A stretch of DNA of 32,829 nucleotides, taken from contig DIBR01000013.1 of NCBI GenBank assembly GCA_002415025.1, forward strand, positions 1 to 32,829. The letters are read 5' to 3'. The translations under genes were made by a program, and so were the position numbers. How positions within the stretch are numbered: the first letter of the stretch is position 1; every line of letters starts with the position of its first letter. The notes beneath the pieces were generated by a model. That model saw nothing but the letters and a program-made list of their open reading frames with translations. It ran no database searches and was not told the DNA's origin. The stretch is from Spongiibacteraceae bacterium UBA5047. Lineage in GTDB: Bacteria > Pseudomonadota > Gammaproteobacteria > Pseudomonadales > Spongiibacteraceae. This document shows positions 1-8,555 of the stretch, piece after piece.

Positions 1-231
1 GGTAACTGCTGGGATAATGCACCAATGGAACGGTTCTTCCGCAGCCTGAAAACCGAGTGGGTACCGGAAACGGGATACCGCTCTTTTGCTGAAGCGAAGC
101 AGTCGATCACGGATTATGTGATTGGCTACTACAGCGGAATCAGGCCGCATCGACACAACGATGACCTGCCGCCAAATGTGGCAGAAAGTATGTACTGGAA
201 AACTTATAAACCCGTGGCCAGTTTTACTTGA
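1..231 (+). CDS. IS3-family transposase (OrfB), C-terminal part
   Basis: This is the last 76 residues of a DDE integrase-type transposase, open at the left edge. The frame starts at base 1. Visible motifs are the N-x-W-D-N-A-P-M-E-R-F-F segment and the conserved S-L-K-T-E-W, whose Glu is the third catalytic acid of the DDE triad, followed by the Y-x-x-x-R-P-H-x-x-N segment typical of the rve domain end. It would catalyse IS transposition together with an upstream OrfA, which is outside the window. Codon use is ordinary. The assignment to IS3 is strong; the subgroup is not resolved. Confidence 0.85.
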   Translation, partial: GNCWDNAPMERFFRSLKTEWVPETGYRSFAEAKQSITDYVIGYYSGIRPHRHNDDLPPNVAESMYWKTYKPVASFT

Positions 232-239
232 CCACTACA
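1..239 (+). mobile_element. IS3-family insertion sequence, right end only
   Basis: The window opens inside an IS3-type transposase gene. The element seems to end at about 239: on the minus strand its terminus reads TGTAGTGGTCAAGTAAAACT, the style of IS3-family ends, with the transposase stop codon (229-231) inside the terminal repeat. From 240 onward a different reading frame context begins, the restriction helicase. The target duplication cannot be seen because the left end is outside the window. Confidence 0.75.
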
Positions 240-1764
240 CTTCCTCAAGAAGGTTACGCTCCACGGCTACGCCAACACCCGCACTGACGAGTTTGTCGAC
301 ATCGCCATCGAGAACTTCCTGAAAGAGTCTGGCGAACTGCGCCCGGAAGGCTTGCTGCCCAAACTGGCGTTCTTCGCCGCAACAGTTGAAGAGCTGACCG
401 AAGAGCTGAAACCTGCTGTGGAGCGAGCGCTTCTCAAACACGGCATCCCGACCTCGCGTATTCTGATCAACGTGGGTGACAGCAAGATTACCACTAACGA
501 TGACATCCGCGAATTTAACCGGCTCGACACCGAAGGATCGGAAAAGCAGTTCATCCTGCTGGTCAACAAGGGCCGGGAAGGCTGGAACTGCCGCTCGCTG
601 TTTGGCGTTGGACTATTTCGTTCGCCTAAATCGAAGGTATTCGTACTTCAAGCCACCATGCGCTGTCTAAGGGCTATCGGGCAGGCTCAGCACACTGGTA
701 ATGTCTTCCTCTCCGAGGACAACCTCAACACCCTGAACGACGAGCTGCAGCAGAACTTCCGCATCAGCGCGGACGAGCTGCAGAAAACCGGCAAGGACAA
801 GGAGCGCGTGGAGGTGCGCGTGGTTGAGCCGCCGGTCAAGATCAAGCTAGTGCGTGTGCGAAAGCAATACGAGATACGCGAAAAGCAGTTGTTGACGGGG
901 CAAGCGTTGATGCCCGAGCGAGCGGATGCGCAGAAGTGGGGCGAACTGGTCGAGAAATACCGTCTGATCGAAACTCAGCAGGATGGTTTGACCGCCGTCG
1001 ACGCGGCACTCGCTTCCGGCAGCCGCACCTTTGATCTCACATCGCGCCGGAAGAAGCGAACCTTCTCACAACTATCGCTTGTGGCCGAGGTATCCCGCTA
1101 TCTGAACCGGTGTCCGCTGGAGATCGAGGAACTGCTAGCCAAGACGAAAGAGGGTTCCGACGAGCTGGTGGCCATCACCAATGAGTTCAACGAGCTTCTC
1201 TACGACGAAATCATACCGCGCCTGTTCCGCCAGCTCTACGACTTGGACGAATCGCAGCAAACCGAGGAGCACGAGGTCGATCTGATTAAGCTGCCCCCGA
1301 ACGGCTACTACGAGATGTCGGCGGCGAAGGATAAGATCGTTCGGATGCACGACGAGAAGATCAACGATGAAGAGCGCGCCAAGAGCTTCCACCTCGACAC
1401 CTACTGCTTCGACTCCGGCTCGGAGAACTGGCTATTCTGGGATCTGCTACGCGAGAAGCGTGTCAAAAAGCTCTACTTCACCGGAATGCTGACACACGGC
1501 CAGTCCGATTTCTTCATACAGTACATCGACCCCGATTCACGGACTGTGCGCAGCTACTACCCTGACTTCATTTTTCAACGTGAAGAAGCAGATGGCAGCC
1601 TGAAGTACGTTATCGTCGAGGTGAAGGCCGACAACCAGATCGAGGACGCTGTTGTACAGGCCAAGAAGGACTTTGCCCAGCAAATCGCGGTGGCAAGCGG
1701 GATGGAGTACCGTATCCTGAAATCATCGGATGCCGACAAGAGGCAATTTAGAGTATTACTCTAG
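240..1764 (+). pseudogene. Type III restriction endonuclease-like helicase/nuclease (Res), C-terminal remnant
   Basis: An open frame continues directly out of the IS end, with no start codon or ribosome site of its own, and gives about 507 residues. The first half is the end of a superfamily 2 helicase: motif V is K-G-R-E-G-W-N-C near 560-590 and motif VI is Q-A-T-M-R-C-L-R-A near 648. The C-terminus carries a PD-(D/E)xK nuclease motif: Y-Y-P-D-F-I-F near 1555, then V-E-V-K-A near 1617. This combination is typical of the Res subunit of type III restriction systems and related helicase-nucleases, which are usually about 900-1000 residues. The Walker A/B helicase half is missing, so the gene is very probably dead. 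No Mod methylase is in the window; it may lie to the left. Confidence 0.8.
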
Positions 1765-1804
1765 AAATTGAATATCAGAACTTGCGTAAACCTTTCCCTA
1801 GACT

Positions 1805-1824
1805 GGGGAGCCTCATAGCTCCCC
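1805..1824. terminator. Weak stem-loop between convergent genes
   Basis: A 7-bp GGGGAGC/GCTCCCC stem with a 6-base loop lies between the convergent ends of the restriction-helicase remnant (1764) and the ttcA homologue (1865). There is no T-run on either side, so terminator function is only suggested by position. Confidence 0.3.
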
Positions 1825-1864
1825 CGCCAACGCAATTGCCCGAAACGTTACTATCATTACGCCT

Positions 1865-2707
1865 CTAGGCTTCCTTCAAGAGGCTTTCAGTATTCACCTC
1901 GTCCGCAAGATTTGTTACGGGTATCAGAGCAGGACGCTCAATATGGAGCGAGGCAAAGTCAAATAGACTAGTGTCGGCAAGCTGAGAGGGCTTAACCGTC
2001 TGAAGACTGCGGAAAATATTAACCACACGATCCGGGTCTTGTGCGTCCCACTCTTCCAACATTGTTTTGGCTGCTTGGCGCTTTAAGCCTTCTTGGGAAC
2101 CACACAAATTGCAGGGTATTATCGGATAGGCTCGATCCCTAGCAACCTTTTCGATATCTTTTTCACGACAATATGCAAGAGGACGGATAATGATATTCCG
2201 CTTGTCGTCGCTCAACAATTTTGGCGGCATAGCTGATAATTTAGCCTGAAAAAACATATTGAGAAACATTGTCTCAACAATGTCGTCCATGTGATGACCC
2301 AGAGCAATTTTTGTTGCCCCGATCTCTTCCGAAAAACCGTAAAGGCTGCCCCTTCTCAGGCGACTACAGAGCGCACAAGTTGTCTTTCCCTCTGGAACTT
2401 TCGCTTTGACGATAGAATAGGTATCTTTTTCCAGAATAAAGTATGGGATATTGTTTTCTTCCAAATATCTTGGAAGCACATCCTCAGGGAAGCCTGGTTG
2501 TTTTTGATCCATATTTACAGCAACAACCTCAAATTTTACTTTTGCGACTCGCTGTAAGTGCAGCAGTGCATCTAGCATTAAAAATGAGTCTTTCCCCCCA
2601 CTTATCGCCGCCATAATTTTATCGCCATCCTCTATCATTTGATAATCTGAAACGGCTCTCCCTACCAAACGATATATCTTTTTAAGGCGTTTTCCAGCGT
2701 TTGTCAT
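1865..2707 (-). CDS. ttcA: TtcA-like tRNA 2-thiocytidine synthetase, island-borne copy
   Basis: 280 residues. TtcA is an ATP-dependent enzyme that thiolates cytidine 32 of certain tRNAs using an iron-sulphur cluster. Visible: the PP-loop S-G-G-K-D-S at residues 36-41; C-x-x-C at 111 and 114; Cys199 and Cys202 in I-P-C-N-L-C-G; G-H-H-M-D-D near 137-142 (usually HHRDD); and the R-P-L-A-Y-C-R-E-K-D-I segment. All expected cluster and ATP motifs are intact, so it should be active. The start ATG overlaps the ginD stop (ATGA, 2704-2707), making it the last gene of the gin operon. It is a full-length homologue, clearly diverged from the host ttcA fragment at 8556-8696. It is AT-richer than the core genes, as expected for transferred DNA. 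Inferred role: to replace the host ttcA that the island disrupts. Confidence 0.9.
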   Translation of the reverse strand: MTNAGKRLKKIYRLVGRAVSDYQMIEDGDKIMAAISGGKDSFLMLDALLHLQRVAKVKFEVVAVNMDQKQPGFPEDVLPRYLEENNIPYFILEKDTYSIVKAKVPEGKTTCALCSRLRRGSLYGFSEEIGATKIALGHHMDDIVETMFLNMFFQAKLSAMPPKLLSDDKRNIIIRPLAYCREKDIEKVARDRAYPIIPCNLCGSQEGLKRQAAKTMLEEWDAQDPDRVVNIFRSLQTVKPSQLADTSLFDFASLHIERPALIPVTNLADEVNTESLLKEA

Positions 2708-3123
2708 ACTTTCGGTCTCACATTAAGTTCTTCAGGTCTTTCCTTTACGAGATCTCGAAGGTCAAGATTCGGAATAGCGGTTGCGTTGGCAAAAATACGA
2801 TCAATCATTCGTAATTGTTGGGCGTTCTTTTCTTCCAAATCGCGAACTTCCTTTTCGAGGCGTGCTATGCGCTCCTGGGCATTAATATCTGACCGAGTGA
2901 TGCTAGCCACAACCTCAGGAGTAACGCCGCGAAGGTCGCTTTTTCGGTTCGAATAAGCAGTGTAAATTCCTCTATAGGTACAAAGCGTTTGGCGTGTTGT
3001 TTTGATCTCCAGTTCAAGCTCAATCGCCTTCGCAAGCAGTTTCCAAGTCAGTTTGCCTTTCCAGTTGGAAATCAGTCGCTCGATACGCCGCTGGTCTTGC
3101 GCTGAGATGCTGGGTAGCGCCAT
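2704..3123 (-). CDS. ginD: GinD-like small coiled-coil protein
   Basis: 139 residues, mostly helical and charged. The N-terminal 70 residues (I-S-A-Q-D-Q-R-R-I-E-R-L-I...) look like a DNA-binding helical region, followed by a leucine/glutamate-rich coiled coil around residues 80-110. Its ATG follows the ginC stop with no spacer (TAAATG), and its stop overlaps the next start. I identify it mainly by position, size and helix content: the fourth gene of GInt operons encodes a small helix-loop-helix protein reported as essential for integration and excision. It has no recombinase motif. Likely a recombination accessory or directionality protein. Confidence 0.65.
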   Translation of the reverse strand: MALPSISAQDQRRIERLISNWKGKLTWKLLAKAIELELEIKTTRQTLCTYRGIYTAYSNRKSDLRGVTPEVVASITRSDINAQERIARLEKEVRDLEEKNAQQLRMIDRIFANATAIPNLDLRDLVKERPEELNVRPKV

Positions 3124-5451
3124 TTACTCTGTCTCCGCAAGGCTGTATTTGGCCATTAATTCCTTCAAATCTCTATTGGAGCGAGGCTCGTCTGTAGCCT
3201 TTTCTTGTCTTGCAAGAGCGTTCTGCAAATCCTTATGGGAATCCGTAAGCTTGGCCAAAACTTGTGTAAGTTTCTTGGACTTAGCATCGAGGAGATTGAA
3301 CTGTCGAGCTTTTTCACTGAAAGAGATCACAGTGCCGACTGGCATATCTTTCATTAGCTGGACGAGCTGAGCTAGGACTTGTGTATTAAAGTTATGGAGA
3401 ACGAACCACTCCTGCATTGCACGTGAGGCACCGAGGCGATTATCATTTTTAACCGCCTCCAGGCGCCGGTGCTGGAATTGACAGTCCTTTTCGAGTGTAT
3501 CGATAGCGTCACCATCTCCAGCTACATGGCAGGCATTCGGACACATGAAGCAACTCGATACAAAATCGTTCAGGTATTCGCACGGAATCACAACCAGATT
3601 CTGAGTGCAAAGACCCGTCGAAGTAACACTTGCGGGCAAGTTAAATTCCCGCGCAATTTCGTTGCTTGAGACCCAGCGAATCGGTTGGGTGGTTTCGGTC
3701 GCCTTTTTCTGAACGCCCGCCACTCTTGAACTGCGCTCAGCATGGCTGGTATGAATGTACTCGTATGTTTGCTCGCGACTTTTGCGACCCGACCAAGCTG
3801 TCAAGACTTCGTTGGGAATACCGCTTTTGTCGGCAATGGTATTCGTATAGTGACGGAGTTGATGTAGATTCAGAAAGTAGTTAGAACTGAAACCGTGACG
3901 TAGGAAAATATCACCACTTTTACCAAGCCCCCAACTAGCCATCGTTGAAAGAGAGCGCGGGGTCAGTATATGGTAGTATCCCTGCTGGCCTGGCACGCCT
4001 CCCCTTTTTCTATTAGCGCCGTTCTTAAAGAACTGATGACCTAAAACACAGAAGAGTGCAACGTCCATTTTGACGCTATTCAAATCACCAGTAGAAAAAC
4101 CTGCAGGGAAGCTGGGGAATGCCTCTCTCTGCAAATCACGCACTACTTTCTCAAGCTGTCCAATAGAAATTAAACGATTCTGATTTGGGTCAAACCTCGG
4201 AGCCTGAGAAAAACTAAAATTGACTCCCAACAAACGCTCAATACCGGGTCGTTTTGCCAATCTCATCGCGTTTGATGAAATTTCATCCTCTATCTGCAGT
4301 TCGAATATGTACTTGGACTTCCAGCAGCTCTTGCGTGTGGCTAGTTTTATCGGTCTGCTTCTTTCGTACGGTGCCCCCTGATCTTCAGCGTCATGAATAA
4401 ATACATGAACTTCTGTATCAACGTCATAGAAACCTAATGCGTAACCTAAAGTGAAAAGATGAGGTTTACGATTCAGGTCTATACGCACTTTTCTTTCCGG
4501 GTCGATTGGAAACCCTTTTAGTAGCTGCCCAAGTGTTTGGTCTGGCCGAGAGTAATAGGAAGCTACGATTCGACCTGGCTGACAGGCTTTTGAGAAGTAG
4601 TTTATCCCTTTCTCAACATGACCGCTAAGTGCCGAAAGAATATGGGTTCGATTGTCTTGATAGCCTTTGCTACCCGGCCAATCAAGATAAAAAACATCTG
4701 CTCGACCATCCTCTGAATAACTTTGGAGCTTCTGATTGACAAGAAGTGGCACTTCAGCCCCGGCTCGATTCGGTGATGCGCAGCAAAGCAAAACAATAAA
4801 TGTAGTCAATGCATCTCGAAAACAGCCTTGTCCGGCATTTCCTTGTTTGAGACTGGTGATTGTTTTTGCATATATGTTCCCAGCAGCTCTTATGACCTCC
4901 TCATTGGCCATTTTCTCTCTGCGGGTGGCTTCGACACTGTGACCCGTCCGATCACGTTTATCCCTGATATTACGACGAACCTGATCGGATGCACGAGGCA
5001 TCAGCCCTTGTCGCTCACAGAACTCAAGGAATACCACCATCCGATCAAGCCTAGTCTCCCCGAAACATTCGATGATCGTTGATCCTGTTTGTGTATGGAG
5101 GTTACCCTGCATGTTTGTGAGTAAGTATCGCGCCGCTCCGATACGTGCCTGTATCTCCGAGGCGAAAACAGAGGCATTAAACGCCTCAATCACGAAAACC
5201 TTCAACAAGTCTCCGTATGGCTCTGGCAATGCGTATTTAGGGGCTGAACCTGCCGATCCAGATCCTCTTGTGCCGTGCCTTCCGGTTAAAATCCGAGTTC
5301 TCTTGCCATTGTTTGGATCAATGTAAAACCAGACAAGATTATCGAAAGTTGCCAATTGGCCATCTAGGTTTTGGAACTGCTTGAAGGGCGCTTCATCCTT
5401 GTACTTTTGAATTAGTGCATGAGTACGGACAAGGTACTTATTCAACGCCAC
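3124..5451 (-). CDS. ginC: Large tyrosine recombinase, GinC-like
   Basis: 775 residues, starting at GTG (5449-5451) with a strong GGAGG site six bases upstream. Catalytic-domain features: Arg at about 229 (S-P-N-R-A-G-A-E), H-Q-L-R-H at 530-534, Trp at 553, and a Tyr at 563 or 565 as the probable nucleophile. A cysteine-rich segment follows (Cys 615, 624, 634, 637, 641 with nearby His), possibly zinc-binding, then a coiled-coil tail. This is much longer than phage integrases (about 400 aa), as expected for the third GInt integrase. The start overlaps the end of ginB by 14 bases and the stop abuts ginD, so translation is probably coupled. It should act with GinA and GinB on the island ends. 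Confidence 0.75.
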   Translation of the reverse strand: MALNKYLVRTHALIQKYKDEAPFKQFQNLDGQLATFDNLVWFYIDPNNGKRTRILTGRHGTRGSGSAGSAPKYALPEPYGDLLKVFVIEAFNASVFASEIQARIGAARYLLTNMQGNLHTQTGSTIIECFGETRLDRMVVFLEFCERQGLMPRASDQVRRNIRDKRDRTGHSVEATRREKMANEEVIRAAGNIYAKTITSLKQGNAGQGCFRDALTTFIVLLCCASPNRAGAEVPLLVNQKLQSYSEDGRADVFYLDWPGSKGYQDNRTHILSALSGHVEKGINYFSKACQPGRIVASYYSRPDQTLGQLLKGFPIDPERKVRIDLNRKPHLFTLGYALGFYDVDTEVHVFIHDAEDQGAPYERSRPIKLATRKSCWKSKYIFELQIEDEISSNAMRLAKRPGIERLLGVNFSFSQAPRFDPNQNRLISIGQLEKVVRDLQREAFPSFPAGFSTGDLNSVKMDVALFCVLGHQFFKNGANRKRGGVPGQQGYYHILTPRSLSTMASWGLGKSGDIFLRHGFSSNYFLNLHQLRHYTNTIADKSGIPNEVLTAWSGRKSREQTYEYIHTSHAERSSRVAGVQKKATETTQPIRWVSSNEIAREFNLPASVTSTGLCTQNLVVIPCEYLNDFVSSCFMCPNACHVAGDGDAIDTLEKDCQFQHRRLEAVKNDNRLGASRAMQEWFVLHNFNTQVLAQLVQLMKDMPVGTVISFSEKARQFNLLDAKSKKLTQVLAKLTDSHKDLQNALARQEKATDEPRSNRDLKELMAKYSLAETE

Positions 5452-7072
5452 GTCGTACCTCCAGCACTTGATTACACACGTCTATCGTTCGCTTGATCCA
5501 CGCGACCTGTTTTGTAAGCTTCTCCACACTGAGCTTTTCGACGGGCGAAAGTAGCTTTTTGCTATTGGCTGCCAGCTTCTGTTCAGCCAGCTCAAGCACT
5601 CCGGCGTGATCAGCTTCCAGAATTGGTCGAAAGTTGTTGCACCCGTAGCAGCCAATCGGTCGCCCGGTAACAGCCGAGCAAGAGTTGCAACTTTGCTTAT
5701 CTCTTATGCCGCCGACGCTGTTGAACTGATGATCGAGGACCTCCGCATCTTTGCCTGAGACTCTCTCCAGTGGATCGCTGAATACAGCAGCTAAAAACTC
5801 CGATCCATCATAGAGTTCGTCGATCATCCGACGCGATCGGTAGTCAAGGTCAATGTAATGCCGAGCCGCGGGCTCAGTAACTCCTGTGATCTTTGCTAAC
5901 GTCGCTGCGGTGTAGCCCGCCTGTGCGCCCCGAGTCAGCACTGTATGCCGAATTCTGTTCGACGTCACTGTGCAATCCTTCGTCCGGCTGGATTCAGCTG
6001 CAACGTATCTCATGCTCATCGCTATTGCAGATTCGTTGACATGAAATCCACGAGACTCTTGAGTAAACAGCGACCTCAAGCTCTCAATCGAGCCAATATT
6101 TTCATTGAACAAGCCAGTTAACGGGAACATCGGCATATGAGGCAAAAAATCACGCGTCTCTTCATGGGTGACCGGACAACCGCTATTTTTCAGCCAGAGC
6201 TGGACACCATGCATATAGAGCCGTTTGTAACTGGCGATTAGCTCTGAGCTTTGCGCGTTGAGAGCAACCGGGAACCTCTCTGGTGCCGTCCTCCACGATC
6301 TGCCGCTAGCCTTTGCATGAAAAAACCTTATCTGGAGTTGGTCGATGCCAATATTTCCAACTTCCTGGGATGGGTCGATTCGTTGGTCTTCAAACCCACT
6401 GCCTACTGGAATCACATCTATCCATTTGAGCATCGACAATTGTATGGGGCGACGAACAGTGATTGCCGCTAGTTTATTACTAATGGAACGGCAAATTTGG
6501 CTGAAGGATTGTGATTGGAAAAATTCGAGCGAGCGGTCTGCATTCCAGTCAATCGACTGGAGGCGCAGGTTCAAAGCGGCGCAAAAGCTATCAAACTCTT
6601 GGTGACTTAGCGCACCTCTTTTCGAATCAAATGTGAGTGTTTTTTCCTTGTCCAAGTTGGCTTTCGTGAATCCGTGGTAATCGTTGTATTGCTTGTATCC
6701 AAGTTTGCAAAGCGTGCCAAAGAATTGGTTAAGCCCCTTCTTATGAGACACCGGAAGGCCGCTCCACAGCGACCTCAACTTAATCAACGGTGGGATTCCT
6801 GATGATAGGTATAGTTTGGTATTAGATACAATTGTTGAGGTCGTACCGGCAGCCTTCGACGTCGCGTAGTGCGAATAGACCGTTAGCATGTCGCTTCTGT
6901 CTTCATCCGAAATAGCCGTATTCCAGACCCAGCTCATATCAAACTTCCAACCTTTACTGGTCGTCGCGAGCAGCTGCCAAGAATCGGCGGTTACGTCAAC
7001 TTTAAGGCCGCTTTGAGCGGTAATTGTGTTTGGCTCATGCGACCGCATTGCCTGTTGCAACAGGGCATTCAT
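5438..7072 (-). CDS. ginB: Tyrosine recombinase, GinB-like
   Basis: 544 residues. C-terminal catalytic domain: Arg207/Arg208 (V-R-R-P-I-Q-L), N-R-I-R-H at 372-376, and H-Y at 405-406 with Tyr406 as the likely nucleophile. The box usually written HxxR reads NxxR here, with the following His kept. After the catalytic Tyr comes a four-cysteine cluster (462, 465, 475, 478), probably a small zinc finger, then a helical tail. The ATG overlaps the ginA stop (ATGA, 7069-7072). It is the middle gene of the three-recombinase operon that marks GInt islands. Whether it cleaves DNA or is mainly structural cannot be told from sequence. Confidence 0.72.
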   Translation of the reverse strand: MNALLQQAMRSHEPNTITAQSGLKVDVTADSWQLLATTSKGWKFDMSWVWNTAISDEDRSDMLTVYSHYATSKAAGTTSTIVSNTKLYLSSGIPPLIKLRSLWSGLPVSHKKGLNQFFGTLCKLGYKQYNDYHGFTKANLDKEKTLTFDSKRGALSHQEFDSFCAALNLRLQSIDWNADRSLEFFQSQSFSQICRSISNKLAAITVRRPIQLSMLKWIDVIPVGSGFEDQRIDPSQEVGNIGIDQLQIRFFHAKASGRSWRTAPERFPVALNAQSSELIASYKRLYMHGVQLWLKNSGCPVTHEETRDFLPHMPMFPLTGLFNENIGSIESLRSLFTQESRGFHVNESAIAMSMRYVAAESSRTKDCTVTSNRIRHTVLTRGAQAGYTAATLAKITGVTEPAARHYIDLDYRSRRMIDELYDGSEFLAAVFSDPLERVSGKDAEVLDHQFNSVGGIRDKQSCNSCSAVTGRPIGCYGCNNFRPILEADHAGVLELAEQKLAANSKKLLSPVEKLSVEKLTKQVAWIKRTIDVCNQVLEVRRGVE

Positions 7073-8328
7073 TTCGCACCATCCACACGATCTTGGTGGG
7101 ACTGCATGATTTTCCGAACTTTCTGATAGGTTCTTCGATCGTTGTATATGTCCGACATTGCCGAGTTAGCGGACCACCCCATTGCGTACTTTCTGGCATC
7201 TTCAACCTGTTGTGATGTGAAGTTCTGATGATCGCTATTGTCATCAAAAAGGTCGTTCCACATGTGCCGCATCAAATGTGGGTGTACGCGGTAACCAAGC
7301 ACCTTTGAAAGCGTGAAGAACACTTCATTGATTGATTTCGCAGCAAGAGGCTGTCCTTTTGTGCCCTTCGCATTGCTGTTACTTACAAAGACAAAGTCGT
7401 TCTCGGCTGATCCGCATATCAGTTTCCGGTCACTTTCTATGTAGAACAAAAGGGCATCCATGACCGTGGGGTTCAGCGCCGCGAGGTGAGCTTTGGTTTT
7501 TTGGTTCGGTCTTTCCAACCGTGGGTCCGATACGTCATCGCGCTCTGGATAAATCCAAAGCGCCGCACCGGAGCTGTCAGAGCGTAGATCCGATATCTTT
7601 AACTTTGCCAGTGCGCCTCGCCGAATACCCGTGTCGAGAAGTAATGTGACGACCAGGTAGTTCCGCAATCGGTTACGTTGGGTGAATGGGTTGTTAGGGG
7701 ACGATGGTCGAATGATCTCAATTAACTTGCAAAAGACGTCTGGCGGAATCGCATCTTTAGTTGGGTGTCGATTCACATGCGCCTCAACGACATTCAATGA
7801 ACGCTCATCTTGGAGCATCTTCATTGTTAATTTCTCGAAATTGCGTTCGAGCTTCTCACCGACGGAAAGTGGATCATGGAATTGCTCAAACAACCACGTT
7901 ATATAGCTTCGAAGCCGGTTCAGTCGTCCACGCTGAGTCTCGCTGGAGACCTTGCTGGCGACAAAGTTGTTTGACGCCATGATATTCCTGAACGTTTTGC
8001 TCTCAGCGTGGGACAAGAGCGGAACCACCTTTGAGTCAAGGTCGATATCAGAGCTCAAGGCACACTGCGTATGAAAATCCGAATACTCAGCCATGCTAAT
8101 CAGGTCGCCGGAGGCTATTCGGCCAGTCAGATCAATGCCCTTTCGATCAAAGTACTTGAGGATGAATAGCAGATCTCTGCCGTAACGGTGCTGTGTGCTA
8201 TTTGCGTATGAACTGAGCGTATTGAGATATGCCGAAACGTACGGCTCGAACGGGCATGAATGTCCATTAACGATGGCGAAGAAGGTCTTCTTATTCCATT
8301 TGTAACGCTTCAAGGTCGCATCAAGCAT
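7069..8328 (-). CDS. ginA: Tyrosine recombinase, GinA-like
   Basis: About 419 residues from the ATG at 8328; a TTG at 8337 would add three. Neither start has a clear ribosome site. The layout is the classic integrase one: an N-terminal SAM-like DNA-binding half (residues about 30-150) and a C-terminal catalytic half with T-G-I-R-R-G (Arg near 236), H-P-H-L-M-R-H (near 350), G-W-S (near 385) and Tyr near 395 in M-S-D-I-Y-N-D. It is the first gene of the gin operon and the closest to the island end, 227 bases from the junction. A good sigma-70-type promoter lies just upstream (8365-8393). Inferred: it works with GinB and GinC in site-specific integration at ttcA. Confidence 0.8.
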   Translation of the reverse strand: MLDATLKRYKWNKKTFFAIVNGHSCPFEPYVSAYLNTLSSYANSTQHRYGRDLLFILKYFDRKGIDLTGRIASGDLISMAEYSDFHTQCALSSDIDLDSKVVPLLSHAESKTFRNIMASNNFVASKVSSETQRGRLNRLRSYITWLFEQFHDPLSVGEKLERNFEKLTMKMLQDERSLNVVEAHVNRHPTKDAIPPDVFCKLIEIIRPSSPNNPFTQRNRLRNYLVVTLLLDTGIRRGALAKLKISDLRSDSSGAALWIYPERDDVSDPRLERPNQKTKAHLAALNPTVMDALLFYIESDRKLICGSAENDFVFVSNSNAKGTKGQPLAAKSINEVFFTLSKVLGYRVHPHLMRHMWNDLFDDNSDHQNFTSQQVEDARKYAMGWSANSAMSDIYNDRRTYQKVRKIMQSHQDRVDGAK

Positions 8329-8364
8329 TCTTGACAAATCGCACCGGGCAATAATTTTTATACG

Positions 8365-8393
8365 ACTGTATGCTGAAGCTTACATTTTGTCAA
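8365..8393 (-). promoter_or_regulatory. Promoter for the gin operon
   Basis: On the minus strand, TTGACA (8388-8393, perfect -35) is followed by a 17-base spacer and TACAGT (8365-8370, four of six to -10). The start of transcription would fall near 8358, about 30 bases upstream of ginA. This lets the island express its recombinases, and the downstream ttcA copy, independently of the host promoter. Confidence 0.6.
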
Positions 8394-8430
8394 AAATAAT
8401 CAATCAACAGTGAGGGTCAACTACAAACGG

Positions 8431-8451
8431 AGAAAAGAGAAAAGAGAAAAA
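8431..8451 (+). repeat. Heptamer tandem repeat in island end
   Basis: Three tandem copies of AGAAAAG, the last ending in A instead of G. All-purine on this strand. It sits about 105 bases inside the island junction and upstream of the gin promoter, so it may be a recombinase or accessory-protein binding array, or simple slippage. Confidence 0.6.
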
Positions 8452-8555
8452 CTAGGTAATACCAACAAGATTAGCATGTCGTGACAGATGCAATAACCCT
8501 AGCAGCACAGTTGGCAGCTCTCAGCCAATGTTTACAAGATATTTACCGGACATAA

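Larger units (their letters stand above)
1..8555 (-). mobile_element. GInt-type genomic island, right-hand part (left end outside window)
   Basis: Seen: three adjacent tyrosine-recombinase genes and a small coiled-coil gene in one tight minus-strand operon (8328 down to 2704), next to a point (8555/8556) where the host gene ttcA is cut. Known: GInt elements are defined by a ginABCD operon (three integrases plus a small helix-loop-helix protein) at one end, then variable cargo, then an AT-rich far end. Here ginA is nearest the junction, as in those elements. Cargo visible in the window is a ttcA homologue, a broken restriction-helicase gene and an IS3-type end. Base use shifts between the AT-richer gin/ttcA block and the GC-richer helicase fragment, suggesting mosaic cargo. 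The far end and its flanking repeat should lie left of position 1. Confidence 0.75.
8329..8555. other. Island end with presumed attachment-site arm
   Basis: 227 bases between ginA and the broken host ttcA contain no gene. They hold the gin promoter, a purine-rich heptamer repeat (8431-8451) and a small inverted repeat TTGGC/GCCAA (8511-8515 and 8524-8528). The DNA is AT-rich compared with the core on its right. By position this is the recombinase-binding arm of the attachment site. The exact crossover cannot be fixed without the other end; it lies at or just right of 8555. Confidence 0.55.

Noticed and set aside
2585..2602. Idea that the island ttcA is the displaced 3' half of the host gene
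   Set aside because: The island gene is complete with its own N-terminus and differs from the host fragment throughout, so it is an independent copy.
8431..8451. Possible CRISPR-like repeat
   Set aside because: Units are 7 bases with no spacers; a simple purine tandem repeat.
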